This document shows positions 7,142-14,641 of a DNA stretch of 37,180 nt, in pieces. Both the position numbers and the translations under genes were made by a program. Origin of the DNA: Bacillota bacterium (lineage in GTDB: Bacteria; Bacillota; UBA4882; UBA8346); NCBI GenBank assembly GCA_023435225.1, contig JAEYRX010000036.1, positions 1 to 37,180 of the forward strand. The letters are read 5' to 3'. The stretch's first letter is position 1, and each line of letters starts with the position of its first letter. The notes beneath the pieces are model-generated. The model made no database searches. It was not told the DNA's origin and saw only the letters and a program-made list of their open reading frames with translations.

Positions 7142-7327
7142 ATGGCCAAAACGTCGATGATTATTAAGGCAAATCGTACTCCGAAATTTGCCGTGCGGCA
7201 ACATAATCGTTGTAAAATATGTGGTCGTCCACATGGTTATATGCGTAAGTTTGGGATGTGCCGTATATGCTTTCGCAAGTTAGCTCATAGCGGCGAACTC
7301 CCTGGCGTTACCAAGGCCAGCTGGTAA
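7142..7327 (+). CDS. rpsN: 30S ribosomal protein S14, zinc-binding (type Z)
   Basis: This 61-residue S14 is the short zinc form. Four cysteines, C24-x2-C27 and C40-x2-C43, form the zinc site, and the tail GELPGVTKASW is conserved. S14 sits in the 30S head next to S3 and S10. The zinc form is the usual spc-operon copy in Gram-positive bacteria and thermophiles. ATG 7142 follows AAAGGAGG. Confidence 0.98.
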   Translation: MAKTSMIIKANRTPKFAVRQHNRCKICGRPHGYMRKFGMCRICFRKLAHSGELPGVTKASW

Positions 7328-7340
7328 AGGTTAGTTTTGA

Positions 7341-7410
7341 AGTTCAAGGTTTCAAAGTTCAAAGTTTTAATAGTAGTCATTTCAATATTGAACATTTGAT
7401 ATTGAACTGT
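7341..7410 (+). repeat. Heptad-repeat hairpin element F (rpsN-rpsH gap)
   Basis: The left array has 7-nt units AGTTCAA, GGTTTCA, AAGTTCA and AAGTTTT (7341-7368). The right array has CAATATT, GAACATT, TGATATT and GAACTGT (7383-7410). AGTTCAA (7341-7347) is complementary to TTGAACT (7402-7408). The arms are more diverged than in other elements, so pairing is partial. It ends just before the rpsH Shine-Dalgarno. Confidence 0.65.
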
Positions 7411-7436
7411 AAAATCGGAAGGAGGGTGAATTTTAG

Positions 7437-7832
7437 ATGGTAATGACAGATCCGATTGCAGATATGCTCACCAGAATTAGAAATGCAACAATTGCAAGGG
7501 ATAAGATGGTTGAGATTCCGTCTTCAAAAATAAAAATTGAGTTAGCAAGAATTCTTAAAGATGAAGGGTATATTCAAGATTATGAATTTATTGATAATAG
7601 CCTTCAGGGAATTGTACGAGTATATTTAAAATATAACGGTAAAGAAAACGTAATTACCGGTTTAAAACGGATTAGCAAACCCGGATTAAGGGTCTATGCT
7701 CACAAAGAAGAAATACCTAAAGTTTTAGGTGGCTTGGGTATCGCGATTTTATCTACTTCTAAAGGAATTATGACTGACCGTAAAGCCCGAACCGAAGGTA
7801 TCGGCGGCGAAGTCATTTGTTATGTGTGGTAA
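7437..7832 (+). CDS. rpsH: 30S ribosomal protein S8
   Basis: S8 (131 residues) nucleates the 30S central domain and in E. coli represses the spc operon. Hallmarks are VMTDPIADMLTRIRNA at the start and SKPGLRVYAHKEEIPKVLGGLGIAILSTSKGIMTD near the end, followed by ARTEGIGGEVICYVW. ATG 7437 lies about 11 nt from the AGGAGGG site (7420-7426); a second ATG at 7443 is further from it and less likely. Confidence 0.97.
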   Translation: MVMTDPIADMLTRIRNATIARDKMVEIPSSKIKIELARILKDEGYIQDYEFIDNSLQGIVRVYLKYNGKENVITGLKRISKPGLRVYAHKEEIPKVLGGLGIAILSTSKGIMTDRKARTEGIGGEVICYVW

Positions 7833-7838
7833 AAATCA

Positions 7839-7930
7839 AGTTATTAGTAATTAGTATATTAGTTATTGGTAAGTGGTCACTCAATATATTTTTAAACCAA
7901 TAACCAGCAACTAATAACCAATAACTAAAA
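7839..7930 (+). repeat. Heptad-repeat hairpin element G (rpsH-rplF gap)
   Basis: The right array is five uninterrupted 7-nt units at 7896-7930 (ACCAATA, ACCAGCA, ACTAATA, ACCAATA, ACTAAAA). The left array (7839-7866) has AGTTATT, AGTAATT and related units. TTAGTTATTGGT (7859-7870) and ACCAATAACTAA (7917-7928) form a perfect 12-bp inverted repeat that also occurs, in nearly the same form, in element C 5.6 kb upstream. It starts 6 nt after the rpsH stop. Confidence 0.85.
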
Positions 7931-7948
7931 TGATCGGGGGTGTATATT

Positions 7949-8497
7949 TTGTCTCGAATTGGACGTAAACCCATTGTTGTACCCCAGGGAGTACAAGTAG
8001 AAATAAAGGGAAATACTGTTAAAGTTAGTGGACCGAAAGGTAACTTAACTCAAGTTGTGCATCCTGATATGAAAGTAAAGCTTGAAGATAACCAAATAAA
8101 AGTAGAACGTCCTTCTGATGAAAAAGAACATCGTTCTTTACATGGGTTGACTAGAACACTGGTCTCCAATATGGTTCAAGGAGTAACTTCCGGGTTTTCT
8201 AAAGCTTTAGATATTAATGGTGTTGGTTACAGGGCCGCTAAACAAGGTAAGAATTTATTATTAACCATCGGTTATTCTCATCCGGTTGAGATGGAGCCTT
8301 TGGAGGGTATTGAATTTGAAATTCCGGCTCCTACTAAAGTTATTGTCAAAGGCATTGATAAACAAGCAGTAGGACAAATGGCAGCTCAAGTTCGTGCAGT
8401 TCGTCCACCGGAGCCATATAAGGCTAAAGGTATTAAATACGAAAAAGAAATTATTCGCCGTAAGGCTGGTAAAGCCGGTAAGGCCGGTAAGAAGTAA
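7949..8497 (+). CDS. rplF: 50S ribosomal protein L6
   Basis: L6 (182 residues from TTG 7949) lies near the sarcin-ricin loop. The start SRIGRKPIVVPQGVQVEI, the middle GVTSGFSKALDINGVGYRA and the end KAKGIKYEKEIIRRKAGK are typical; the C-terminus is extended by a short Gly-Lys-Ala repeat (KAGKAGKAGKK). An in-frame GTG at 7940 overlaps the CGGGGGTG Shine-Dalgarno (7935-7942), so the TTG that restores the standard N-terminus is preferred. Confidence 0.96.
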   Translation: MSRIGRKPIVVPQGVQVEIKGNTVKVSGPKGNLTQVVHPDMKVKLEDNQIKVERPSDEKEHRSLHGLTRTLVSNMVQGVTSGFSKALDINGVGYRAAKQGKNLLLTIGYSHPVEMEPLEGIEFEIPAPTKVIVKGIDKQAVGQMAAQVRAVRPPEPYKAKGIKYEKEIIRRKAGKAGKAGKK

Positions 8498-8523
8498 TCC
8501 CCGGGAAAGGAGAGTGACTTAAG

Positions 8524-8895
8524 ATGTATAAACAACCGAAACGTCGTGAAGCGCGTTTAAGGAGACATGCCCGGCTACGGAAGAAAATATCCGGAACAAC
8601 TGAACGTCCACGATTAAGTGTTTTCCGTAGTTTACACCATATCTACGCTCAAGTAATCGATGATTCAAAGGGACACACTTTATTGACGGTTTCAACGTTA
8701 GATCCTGATCTTCGTAAAGATCTGGCTGGTAAAGGCGGCAATATTAATGCTGCTAAAATAGTTGGTACCATTGTTGCAAAAAAAGCTCTTGAAAAAGGAA
8801 TAAAACAAGTAGTTTTTGACCGGGGTGGCCAAATTTATCATGGCCGGGTTGAAGCACTAGCGGCCGCAGCCAGAGAGGGTGGCCTAGAGTTTTAG
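8524..8895 (+). CDS. rplR: 50S ribosomal protein L18
   Basis: L18 (123 residues) binds 5S rRNA with L5. The basic N-terminal tail (KRREARLRRHARLRKKI), the strand TTERPRLSVFRSLHHIYAQVIDD and the C-terminal FDRGGQIYHGRVEALAAAAREGGLEF are diagnostic. ATG 8524 follows AAAGGAGAG. It is 18 nt from rpsE. Confidence 0.97.
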   Translation: MYKQPKRREARLRRHARLRKKISGTTERPRLSVFRSLHHIYAQVIDDSKGHTLLTVSTLDPDLRKDLAGKGGNINAAKIVGTIVAKKALEKGIKQVVFDRGGQIYHGRVEALAAAAREGGLEF

Positions 8896-8913
8896 GCAAG
8901 AGGAGGATTGGGA

Positions 8914-9414
8914 ATGAAACGTATAGATCCAAGTAATTTGGAATTAACCGAAAAGGTTGTTCGAATAAACCGGGTTGCTAAAGTAGTTAAAGGTGGTCGT
9001 CGTTTTAGTTTTAGCGCCTTAGTTGTTGTCGGCGATGGTCAAGGTCATGTTGGCATGGGACTTGGAAAAGCTTCCGAAGTACCTGAAGCAATTCGAAAAG
9101 GCGTTGAAGACGCTAAGAAGAATTTAATCGAAGTACCTTTAAAAGGCACCACAATACCTCATATTATTGAAGGCAACTTTGGAGCCGGTAAGGTTCTTCT
9201 AAAACCAGCCGCTCCTGGAACAGGAGTTATAGCCGGAGGTCCGGTTCGAGCTGTTTTAGAAAGCGCCGGTATTAGGGATATTTTAACTAAATCACTCGGT
9301 TCATCCAATGCATTGAATATTGTCAATGCTACCATAACAGGTTTAAAAATGTTAAAACGGCCGCAAGTTGTTGCAGAACGCCGTGGAAAAAACCTGGATG
9401 AAATCCTCGGTTAG
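8914..9414 (+). CDS. rpsE: 30S ribosomal protein S5
   Basis: S5 (166 residues) contributes to decoding fidelity and the mRNA helicase site. The dsRBD-like domain VRINRVAKVVKGGRRFSF with the GDGQGHVGMGLGKASEVPEAIRKG segment, and the C-terminal LGSSNALNIVNAT, identify it. ATG 8914 is 7 nt after AGGAGG (8901-8906); the in-frame TTG at 8908 is too close to that site. Confidence 0.97.
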   Translation: MKRIDPSNLELTEKVVRINRVAKVVKGGRRFSFSALVVVGDGQGHVGMGLGKASEVPEAIRKGVEDAKKNLIEVPLKGTTIPHIIEGNFGAGKVLLKPAAPGTGVIAGGPVRAVLESAGIRDILTKSLGSSNALNIVNATITGLKMLKRPQVVAERRGKNLDEILG

Positions 9415-9425
9415 GAGGGGAAAAT

Positions 9426-9635
9426 ATGCCAAGAAAAAAAGCGGAAGCCAAACCAAAATCAATTACAATAATATGGAAGCATAGTGCTATTGGTCGGACT
9501 CAAGTGCAAAAAGATACGATTAAGGCAATTGGTTTTACGAAATTAAATCAAACTTTAGTCAAAGCGGATAACCCTGCTTTGCGGGGAATGATCAAGAAAG
9601 TAGAACATTTAGTAGAAGTAAAAGAAGAAGCCTAG
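9426..9635 (+). CDS. rpmD: 50S ribosomal protein L30
   Basis: L30 (69 residues) is a small 50S protein found here between S5 and L15 as usual. The segment SAIGRTQVQKDTIKAIGFTKLNQTLVKADNPALRGMIKKVEHLVEV is canonical; the N-terminus has about ten extra basic residues (PRKKAEAKPK) compared with the ~60-residue minimal form. ATG 9426 follows TAGGAGGGG immediately after the rpsE stop. Confidence 0.96.
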   Translation: MPRKKAEAKPKSITIIWKHSAIGRTQVQKDTIKAIGFTKLNQTLVKADNPALRGMIKKVEHLVEVKEEA

Positions 9636-9651
9636 TAGGGGGTGTCCTCTG

Positions 9652-10092
9652 ATGAAGTTATATGAACTCGGGCCGGCTCCCGGAGCCAAAAAAGCTCCTA
9701 AAAGAATAGGTCGGGGAATTGGTTCAGGATTGGGAAAAACATCCGCTAAGGGACATAAAGGGCAAAAAGCCCGTTCCGGCGGAGTAAAAGGACCGGCATT
9801 TGAAGGCGGTCAAACACCATTACAACGTAGATTACCGAAACGTGGTTTTACTAATCACTTTCGCCATGAATGGGTGGAAGTTGCTTTGGAAAAGCTGAAC
9901 CTTTTTGATAATGGTACTGAAGTTACACCAGAATTGTTAATGGAAAAGGGTATCATAAAAAAAACCGGTGATGGTATAAAAGTTTTGGGTAATGGTGAAT
10001 TAAAGAAAAAATTAACCGTTAAAAGTAATAGATTTAGCAAATCGGCGATTGAGAAGATTGAAAAAGTCGGTGGTAAAGCAGAGGTGATTTAG
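9652..10092 (+). CDS. rplO: 50S ribosomal protein L15
   Basis: L15 (146 residues) is a late-assembly 50S protein. The glycine-rich basic N-terminus (RIGRGIGSGLGKTSAKGHKGQ, then RSGGVKGPAFEGGQTPLQRRLPKRGF) is characteristic; the C-terminal domain ends AIEKIEKVGGKAEVI. Its stop TAG is directly followed by the TTG start of secY, whose GAGGTG ribosome binding site lies in the last rplO codons. Confidence 0.97.
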   Translation: MKLYELGPAPGAKKAPKRIGRGIGSGLGKTSAKGHKGQKARSGGVKGPAFEGGQTPLQRRLPKRGFTNHFRHEWVEVALEKLNLFDNGTEVTPELLMEKGIIKKTGDGIKVLGNGELKKKLTVKSNRFSKSAIEKIEKVGGKAEVI

Positions 10093-11370
10093 TTGCTGGA
10101 AGCTATTAAAACTGCTTTTAAACTTCCGGATTTACGGAAGAAGCTTATTTGGACTCTTGTTTTACTAGGAATATTCCGCCTCGGAACTCATATTCCAGTA
10201 CCGGGTCCTTGGGATCCGAAAGCTTTGGAAAACCTATTCGGTGGCGGCGGTAACCTTTTTGGTTTATTAGATTTATTAGCCGGTGGAGCTTTGCGGAAAA
10301 TGTCAGTTTTTGCGATGAGCGTTAACCCGTATATCACCTCATCAATTATAGTTCAATTATTGACAATGGTTATTCCGCAATTAGAACAATTAGCTAAAGA
10401 AGGCAATGAAGGTCGGAAAGTTATTAATCAATATGTTCGCTATGGGACATTAGTGCTATCCGTTATTCAAGGGGCAGCAATGACTTTTGGATTTCAAGGC
10501 GCTATGAAAAATCCGACTGCCTGGGATTTTGTTTTAATTATCTCTTGTTTGACAGCCGGTTCAGTATTCCTAATGTGGCTAGGAGAAGTTCTCTCTGAGC
10601 GTGGAATTGGAAATGGTATTTCAATGCTGATTTTTGCAGGTATTGTAGCCAGAATTATTCCAAGTGCTATTCAAGTTTTAAGCACTGCCGGAAGTAAGGG
10701 AGTAGGGGTTTCATTTTTCAGTATTATTTTGTTCCTAATTTTTGCTATAATTATCGTTGCTTCAGTAGTATTTGTTACTCAAGGTGAACGAAAAATTCCG
10801 GTACAATACGCTAAAAGAATGGTTGGTCGTAAGATGTACGGTGGAGGTTCAACTTATCTACCAATGAAAGTGAACCAATCCGGTGTTATCCCGATTATTT
10901 TCGCATCATCAATACTGGCTTTTCCACCGACATTGGGACAATTTTTACCGGCAACTCATTGGTTAGCTAAATTTTTAGCTATGTTTTATCCGGGCCGGAC
11001 TTTATATCTGGTTTTATATGCTTTATTTATCTTTGTGTTCACTTATTTTTATACGGCAGTAACTTTCAATCCGGTAGATGTTTCAAATAATATGAAGAAA
11101 TATGGTGGTTTTATTCCGGGAATACGGCCTGGCAAACCTACCGCTGAATATCTGGACCGGGTTCTTACCAGGATTACACTAGCCGGTGCAATATTCTTAA
11201 CCGCTATTTCATTATTACCTTATATGATTAATGTTCTACCCGGTTTTCGCGGCATGCAGGTTTACTTTGGGGGAACAGCATTGCTAATTGCGGTTGGAGT
11301 TGCTATTGATACAATGAAACAAATCGAAGCTCAGCTGCTTATGAGACAATATGAGGGATTTTTGAAATAG
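10093..11370 (+). CDS. secY: Preprotein translocase subunit SecY
   Basis: SecY (425 residues) forms the Sec channel in the cytoplasmic membrane with SecE and SecG. About ten hydrophobic spans are visible; the plug/TM2 region (LLDLLAGGALRKMSVFAMSVNPYITSSI), the LGEVLSERGIGNGISMLIF loop, VTQGERKIPVQYAKRMVGR before TM6 and the cytosolic C5 loop GFIPGIRPGKPTAEYLDRVL are conserved. The start is TTG 10093, abutting the rplO stop, suggesting coupled translation. Confidence 0.97.
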   Translation: MLEAIKTAFKLPDLRKKLIWTLVLLGIFRLGTHIPVPGPWDPKALENLFGGGGNLFGLLDLLAGGALRKMSVFAMSVNPYITSSIIVQLLTMVIPQLEQLAKEGNEGRKVINQYVRYGTLVLSVIQGAAMTFGFQGAMKNPTAWDFVLIISCLTAGSVFLMWLGEVLSERGIGNGISMLIFAGIVARIIPSAIQVLSTAGSKGVGVSFFSIILFLIFAIIIVASVVFVTQGERKIPVQYAKRMVGRKMYGGGSTYLPMKVNQSGVIPIIFASSILAFPPTLGQFLPATHWLAKFLAMFYPGRTLYLVLYALFIFVFTYFYTAVTFNPVDVSNNMKKYGGFIPGIRPGKPTAEYLDRVLTRITLAGAIFLTAISLLPYMINVLPGFRGMQVYFGGTALLIAVGVAIDTMKQIEAQLLMRQYEGFLK

Positions 11371-11406
11371 TAGTTATCCAAATAACAAAAACAGGAGGAA
11401 TTAATA

Positions 11407-12057
11407 ATGAATTTAATTCTATTAGGACCTCCCGGAGCGGGTAAAGGCACCCAAGCCGAACTGTTAATTGAAAAATTTAATATACCTCATATTTCAACCG
11501 GTGACATTTTTCGGGCCGCTATTAAAGAAGGAACAAAGCTAGGTACCGAAGCAAAAAGTTATATGGATAGCGGCCGACTTGTTCCGGATGAAATAGTTAT
11601 TGGAATAGTAAAGGAAAGGTTATTAAAAAGAGATTGTCAAAACGGATTTCTTTTAGATGGCTTTCCACGAACTGTTCCGCAAGCAGATTCTTTAGATGGT
11701 TTTCTAAAGAATCAAGCTAAAAAAATAGATGTGGTTATTAATATTGAAGTTGAAGATTCAGTTTTATTGAAAAGATTAACCGGGCGAAGAGTCTGCCGAA
11801 ATTGCGCCAGTGTTTATCATATTGAAACAAAACCGACTAAAATCTCGGGTGTATGTGATCATTGCGGCGGAGAAGTTTATCAACGCGATGATGATACTCC
11901 GGAGACAGTCAGTAAGAGGTTGAAAGTATATCAAGAACAAACGGAACCGTTAATTAATTATTATCGGGAGAAAAGTATTTTATTCAGTTTTAAAGGTACG
12001 GGCTCTATTCAGTTGCTCTTTGAAGAAATTTGCCAAGTATTGGGGGAAAAAGTTTAA
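11407..12057 (+). CDS. adk: Adenylate kinase, zinc-LID type
   Basis: Adenylate kinase (216 residues) interconverts ATP + AMP and 2 ADP in the cytosol. The P-loop GPPGAGKGTQ is at residues 7-16, the AMP-binding segment STGDIFRAAI at 30-39, and DGFPRT at 84-89. The LID holds four cysteines (C130, C133, C150, C153), the structural zinc site found in Gram-positive and many thermophilic enzymes. Shine-Dalgarno AGGAGG is at 11393-11398. The stop TAA shares its last A with the map start. Confidence 0.98.
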   Translation: MNLILLGPPGAGKGTQAELLIEKFNIPHISTGDIFRAAIKEGTKLGTEAKSYMDSGRLVPDEIVIGIVKERLLKRDCQNGFLLDGFPRTVPQADSLDGFLKNQAKKIDVVINIEVEDSVLLKRLTGRRVCRNCASVYHIETKPTKISGVCDHCGGEVYQRDDDTPETVSKRLKVYQEQTEPLINYYREKSILFSFKGTGSIQLLFEEICQVLGEKV

Positions 12058-12830
12058 TGATTATTCTCAAATCTCCTTCGGAGATTGCCGTAATGAGGGT
12101 TGCAGGTAGTATTGTAGCGGCAGTACTCGAAGAGTTGAGAATTATGGCTCGCCCCGGTATCAAATTGGCGGAACTCAATAAGGCTGCGGAATTTAAAACA
12201 AAAGCATACAAAGCTATACCTGCATTTAAAGGATATAATGGTTTTCCGGCTTCTGTTTGCGCATCAGTAAATGAAGAAGTTGTTCATGGTATACCGGGTA
12301 ATAGAACCCTAAAAAATGGGGATATTGTCGGTTTGGATTTTGGGGTTGTATATCAGAATTTTTATGCTGATTCAGCAATCACTGTACCAATAGGGGATAT
12401 TTCACCTGAAGCAGAAAAATTAATCAGGGTAACCCAAGAAGCATTATTTAAAGGGATAAATCAAGCCAAACCCGGTAATAGGTTATATGATATTTCAGGT
12501 GCTATTCAACAATATGTTGAAGCAAAAGGTTTTTCAGTGGTACGTGATTTTGTTGGTCATGGAATTGGCCGCAAGATGCATGAGGCTCCTCAAGTACCGA
12601 ATTTTGTGGGGAATGATTTTAATCCTCGATTAAAAACAGGTATGACTATTGCCATTGAGCCAATGGTAAATGCAGGAACTTATGATGTTGAAGTAGACCA
12701 TTATGATAATTGGACGGTTCGAACGGTGGATCGTAAGTTTTCAGCTCATTTCGAACACACAGTAGTAATTACCGGAAATGAACCTGAGATTTTAACATTA
12801 TTAAGACCGGAATTATTACCGGAGGTTTAA
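12057..12830 (+). CDS. map: Methionine aminopeptidase, type I
   Basis: MetAP (257 residues) removes initiator methionine from nascent proteins. The pita-bread fold metal ligands are visible: GLDFGVVYQNFYADSAITV (two aspartates), GHGIGRKMHEAP (histidine), IAIEPMVNAG (glutamate) and FEHTVVIT (glutamate). No N-terminal SH3/zinc extension is present, so it is type Ia. ATG 12057 overlaps the adk stop by one base; a longer reading to 12030 would overlap adk more and add unlike residues. Confidence 0.97.
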   Translation: MIILKSPSEIAVMRVAGSIVAAVLEELRIMARPGIKLAELNKAAEFKTKAYKAIPAFKGYNGFPASVCASVNEEVVHGIPGNRTLKNGDIVGLDFGVVYQNFYADSAITVPIGDISPEAEKLIRVTQEALFKGINQAKPGNRLYDISGAIQQYVEAKGFSVVRDFVGHGIGRKMHEAPQVPNFVGNDFNPRLKTGMTIAIEPMVNAGTYDVEVDHYDNWTVRTVDRKFSAHFEHTVVITGNEPEILTLLRPELLPEV

Positions 12831-12831
12831 A

Positions 12832-13140
12832 ATGATTACTACCGTTGATGGTCTTCGATATGGACAGTTGGTTCGTTCAATTGCCGGAAGAGACCAAAAC
12901 AATTTATATCTTATTTTAAGTTTAATAAATGACCGGTTTATTGAAGTGGCTGACGGAGTAAAACATCGGGTAGCCAATCCTAAAAAAAAGAATCTAAAGC
13001 ATGTCCGAGTTAAGATGTTAGTTGCCAAGGATATTGAAGAAATTATACTAAGAGGTGAATCTGTTTTAGATTCTCAAGTTAGTACGGCGATTCAAAGGTT
13101 GAAAAATGAACTTGAGGAAGGGGATCGGTTAAATGGGTAA
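12832..13140 (+). CDS. KOW-domain RNA-binding protein (L14e-like)
   Basis: A 102-residue protein between map and infA. The N-terminal half (GLRYGQLVRSIAGRDQNNLYLILSLINDRFIEVADGVKHRV) is a KOW/SH3-like barrel resembling the archaeal/eukaryotic L14e family; the C-terminal half looks helical. Small KOW-domain genes occupy this slot in many Firmicutes, where they are annotated as putative RNA-binding proteins; the exact role is unknown, but the company of ribosomal genes implies a translation-linked job (inference). Its GGAGGT site lies in the end of map, and its 3' end overlaps infA by 8 nt. Confidence 0.85.
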   Translation: MITTVDGLRYGQLVRSIAGRDQNNLYLILSLINDRFIEVADGVKHRVANPKKKNLKHVRVKMLVAKDIEEIILRGESVLDSQVSTAIQRLKNELEEGDRLNG

Positions 13141-13351
13141 ACAAGACGTCATTGAAGTCGAAGGGACCGTCATTGAACCATTACCCAATGCCATGTTTCG
13201 AGTGGAATTGGAAAATGGGCATAAGGTTCTGGCTCATATCTCCGGTAAAATGCGGATGAATTTTATTAAAATTCTTCCCGGAGATCGGGTGACGGTAGAA
13301 CTTTCAGCTTATGATTTAACCCGAGGACGTATAATTTACCGGTTTAAATAA
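13133..13351 (+). CDS. infA: Translation initiation factor IF-1
   Basis: IF-1 (72 residues) binds the 30S A site during initiation. The S1-like OB fold is fully present: EVEGTVIEPLPNAMFRVELENGHKVLAHISGKMRMNFIKILPGDRVTVELSAYDLTRGRI. It starts at ATG 13133, inside the 3' end of the KOW gene, with GAGGAAGGGG just upstream. rpmJ follows after 63 nt. Confidence 0.98.
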   Translation: MGKQDVIEVEGTVIEPLPNAMFRVELENGHKVLAHISGKMRMNFIKILPGDRVTVELSAYDLTRGRIIYRFK

Positions 13352-13414
13352 CTGGGATTTTCCTGCCTCAAAAGTTTAGTATAGATTAAAAAGGTATGAA
13401 AAGGAGGATTTTAC

Positions 13415-13528
13415 ATGAAGATTAGGCCTTCAGTAAAACCAATATGCGAGCATTGCAAAATTATTAAACGTAAAGGCCGTGTAATGGTTATTTGTGAAAA
13501 TCCGAAACATAAACAAAAACAAGGCTAA
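13415..13528 (+). CDS. rpmJ: 50S ribosomal protein L36 (zinc form)
   Basis: This short gene encodes 37 residues beginning MKIRPSVKPICEHCKIIKR. The zinc ligands C11, C14, C27 and H32 are present, so it is the C+ form. L36 is the smallest 50S protein and binds 23S rRNA at the base of the stalk region. ATG 13415 follows AAAAGGAGG (13399-13407). Its place between infA and rpsM is standard. Confidence 0.97.
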   Translation: MKIRPSVKPICEHCKIIKRKGRVMVICENPKHKQKQG

Positions 13529-13553
13529 ATAAATTTGCACATTTAATCAAGTA

Positions 13554-13676
13554 ATTGCGGATTTCAAAATGCGGATTGCGGAATGAAAATCAAAAGCGTG
13601 ACTAAGAAATGAATTTCATAAATCTGAAATTTGCAATCTGAAATTAAAATCCGAAATTCGAAATCTGAAATCCGAA
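13554..13676 (+). repeat. Heptad-repeat hairpin element H (rpmJ-rpsM gap)
   Basis: The clearest array: eight consecutive 7-nt units at 13621-13676 (AATCTGA, AATTTGC, AATCTGA, AATTAAA, ATCCGAA, ATTCGAA, ATCTGAA, ATCCGAA). The left side (13554-13588) has ATTGCGG, ATTTCAA, AATGCGG and ATTGCGG, which are broadly complementary to the right side. Same sequence family as elements A and J. It ends about 8 nt before the rpsM Shine-Dalgarno. Confidence 0.85.
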
Positions 13677-13697
13677 ATAGGATAGGGAGGTAATATA

Positions 13698-14069
13698 ATG
13701 GCTCGTATTGCAGGTGTTGATTTACCAAGAGACAAACGGGTAGAGGTTGCCCTGACATATATTTATGGTTTGGGTTTGACCACTTCTAAAGAAGTATTGG
13801 CAAAATCAGGCGTTAATCCTGATACCCGTGTCCGTGACTTAACGGAAGAAGAAATCACCAAATTACGTGAAGTAATTGACCGTGATTATAAGGTTGAAGG
13901 AGATTTACGGCGTGAAGAGACTATGAATATCAAACGCCTAATTGAAATCGGGAGCTATCGTGGGCTTCGTCATCGCCGCGGTTTACCGGTAAGAGGACAG
14001 AGGACTAAGACTAATTCTCGAACTAGAAAAGGTCCTCGGAAAACTGTTGGCGGAAAAAGAAAGAGTTAA
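13698..14069 (+). CDS. rpsM: 30S ribosomal protein S13
   Basis: S13 (123 residues) is a head protein that contacts P-site tRNA and the B1 bridges. The start ARIAGVDLPRDKRVEVALTYIYGLG, the helix-turn region and the C-terminal basic tail (HRRGLPVRGQRTKTNSRTRKGPRKTVGGKRKS) are typical. ATG 13698 follows AGGGAGG. It is 19 nt upstream of rpsK. Confidence 0.98.
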   Translation: MARIAGVDLPRDKRVEVALTYIYGLGLTTSKEVLAKSGVNPDTRVRDLTEEEITKLREVIDRDYKVEGDLRREETMNIKRLIEIGSYRGLRHRRGLPVRGQRTKTNSRTRKGPRKTVGGKRKS

Positions 14070-14088
14070 AAATAGGAGGTAATTAGAT

Positions 14089-14490
14089 ATGGCAAAACCT
14101 GCTGCTAAAAAAGGGGTCCGTACTCGCAAAAAAGAACGTAAACATATTGATAGCGGTGTGGCTCATATTCATTCCACTTTTAATAATACTATCGTTACTA
14201 TTTCAGATCCAACCGGAAATGTTCTTTCATGGGCTAGCGCCGGTCATATGGGCTTTAAAGGGTCCCGTAAAAGCACTCCATTTGCAGCTGGAATAGCTGC
14301 GGAAGAAGCTGCTAAAGTTGCAATGGATCATGGGATGAAAAGTGTCGAAGTATTTGTAAAAGGTCCGGGAGCCGGTCGGGAAGCGGCTATTCGTTCATTA
14401 CAAGCCGCCGGATTGTTTGTGAATTTAATTAAAGATGTTACTCCAATTCCGCACAATGGTTGTCGCCCACCGAAACGTCGGAGAGTTTAA
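14089..14490 (+). CDS. rpsK: 30S ribosomal protein S11
   Basis: S11 (133 residues) lines the 30S platform near the E site. The core GVAHIHSTFNNTIVTISDPTGNVLSWASAG, the GFKGSRKSTPFAAG segment and the C-terminal VTPIPHNGCRPPKRRRV are hallmarks. ATG 14089 follows TAGGAGG (14073-14079). Confidence 0.98.
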   Translation: MAKPAAKKGVRTRKKERKHIDSGVAHIHSTFNNTIVTISDPTGNVLSWASAGHMGFKGSRKSTPFAAGIAAEEAAKVAMDHGMKSVEVFVKGPGAGREAAIRSLQAAGLFVNLIKDVTPIPHNGCRPPKRRRV

Positions 14491-14500
14491 TTCAGTTTAT

Positions 14501-14617
14501 AATTAAGTAATTCACAGTTGACAATTAGAATTTTTTAGTAATTAAAAAATAAAAGGTTTTATTATTTAATTGGTGACCATAACCAAATAACTAATAACCA
14601 ATAACTAAATAACTAAT
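14501..14617 (+). repeat. Heptad-repeat/hairpin element I (rpsK-rpsD gap)
   Basis: Three parts are visible. A left array of 7-nt units (TAATTCA, CAGTTGA, CAATTAG at 14508-14528) resembles the array before rho. A near-perfect hairpin pairs 14540-14554 with 14557-14571 at 14 of 15 positions. A right array (14581-14616) has AACCAAA, TAACTAA, TAACCAA, TAACTAA and, after one extra A, TAACTAA, matching the family of elements C and G. It looks like a composite of two repeat families. Confidence 0.72.
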
Positions 14618-14641
14618 AGGTATGGGGGTGTATAGGGTTCT

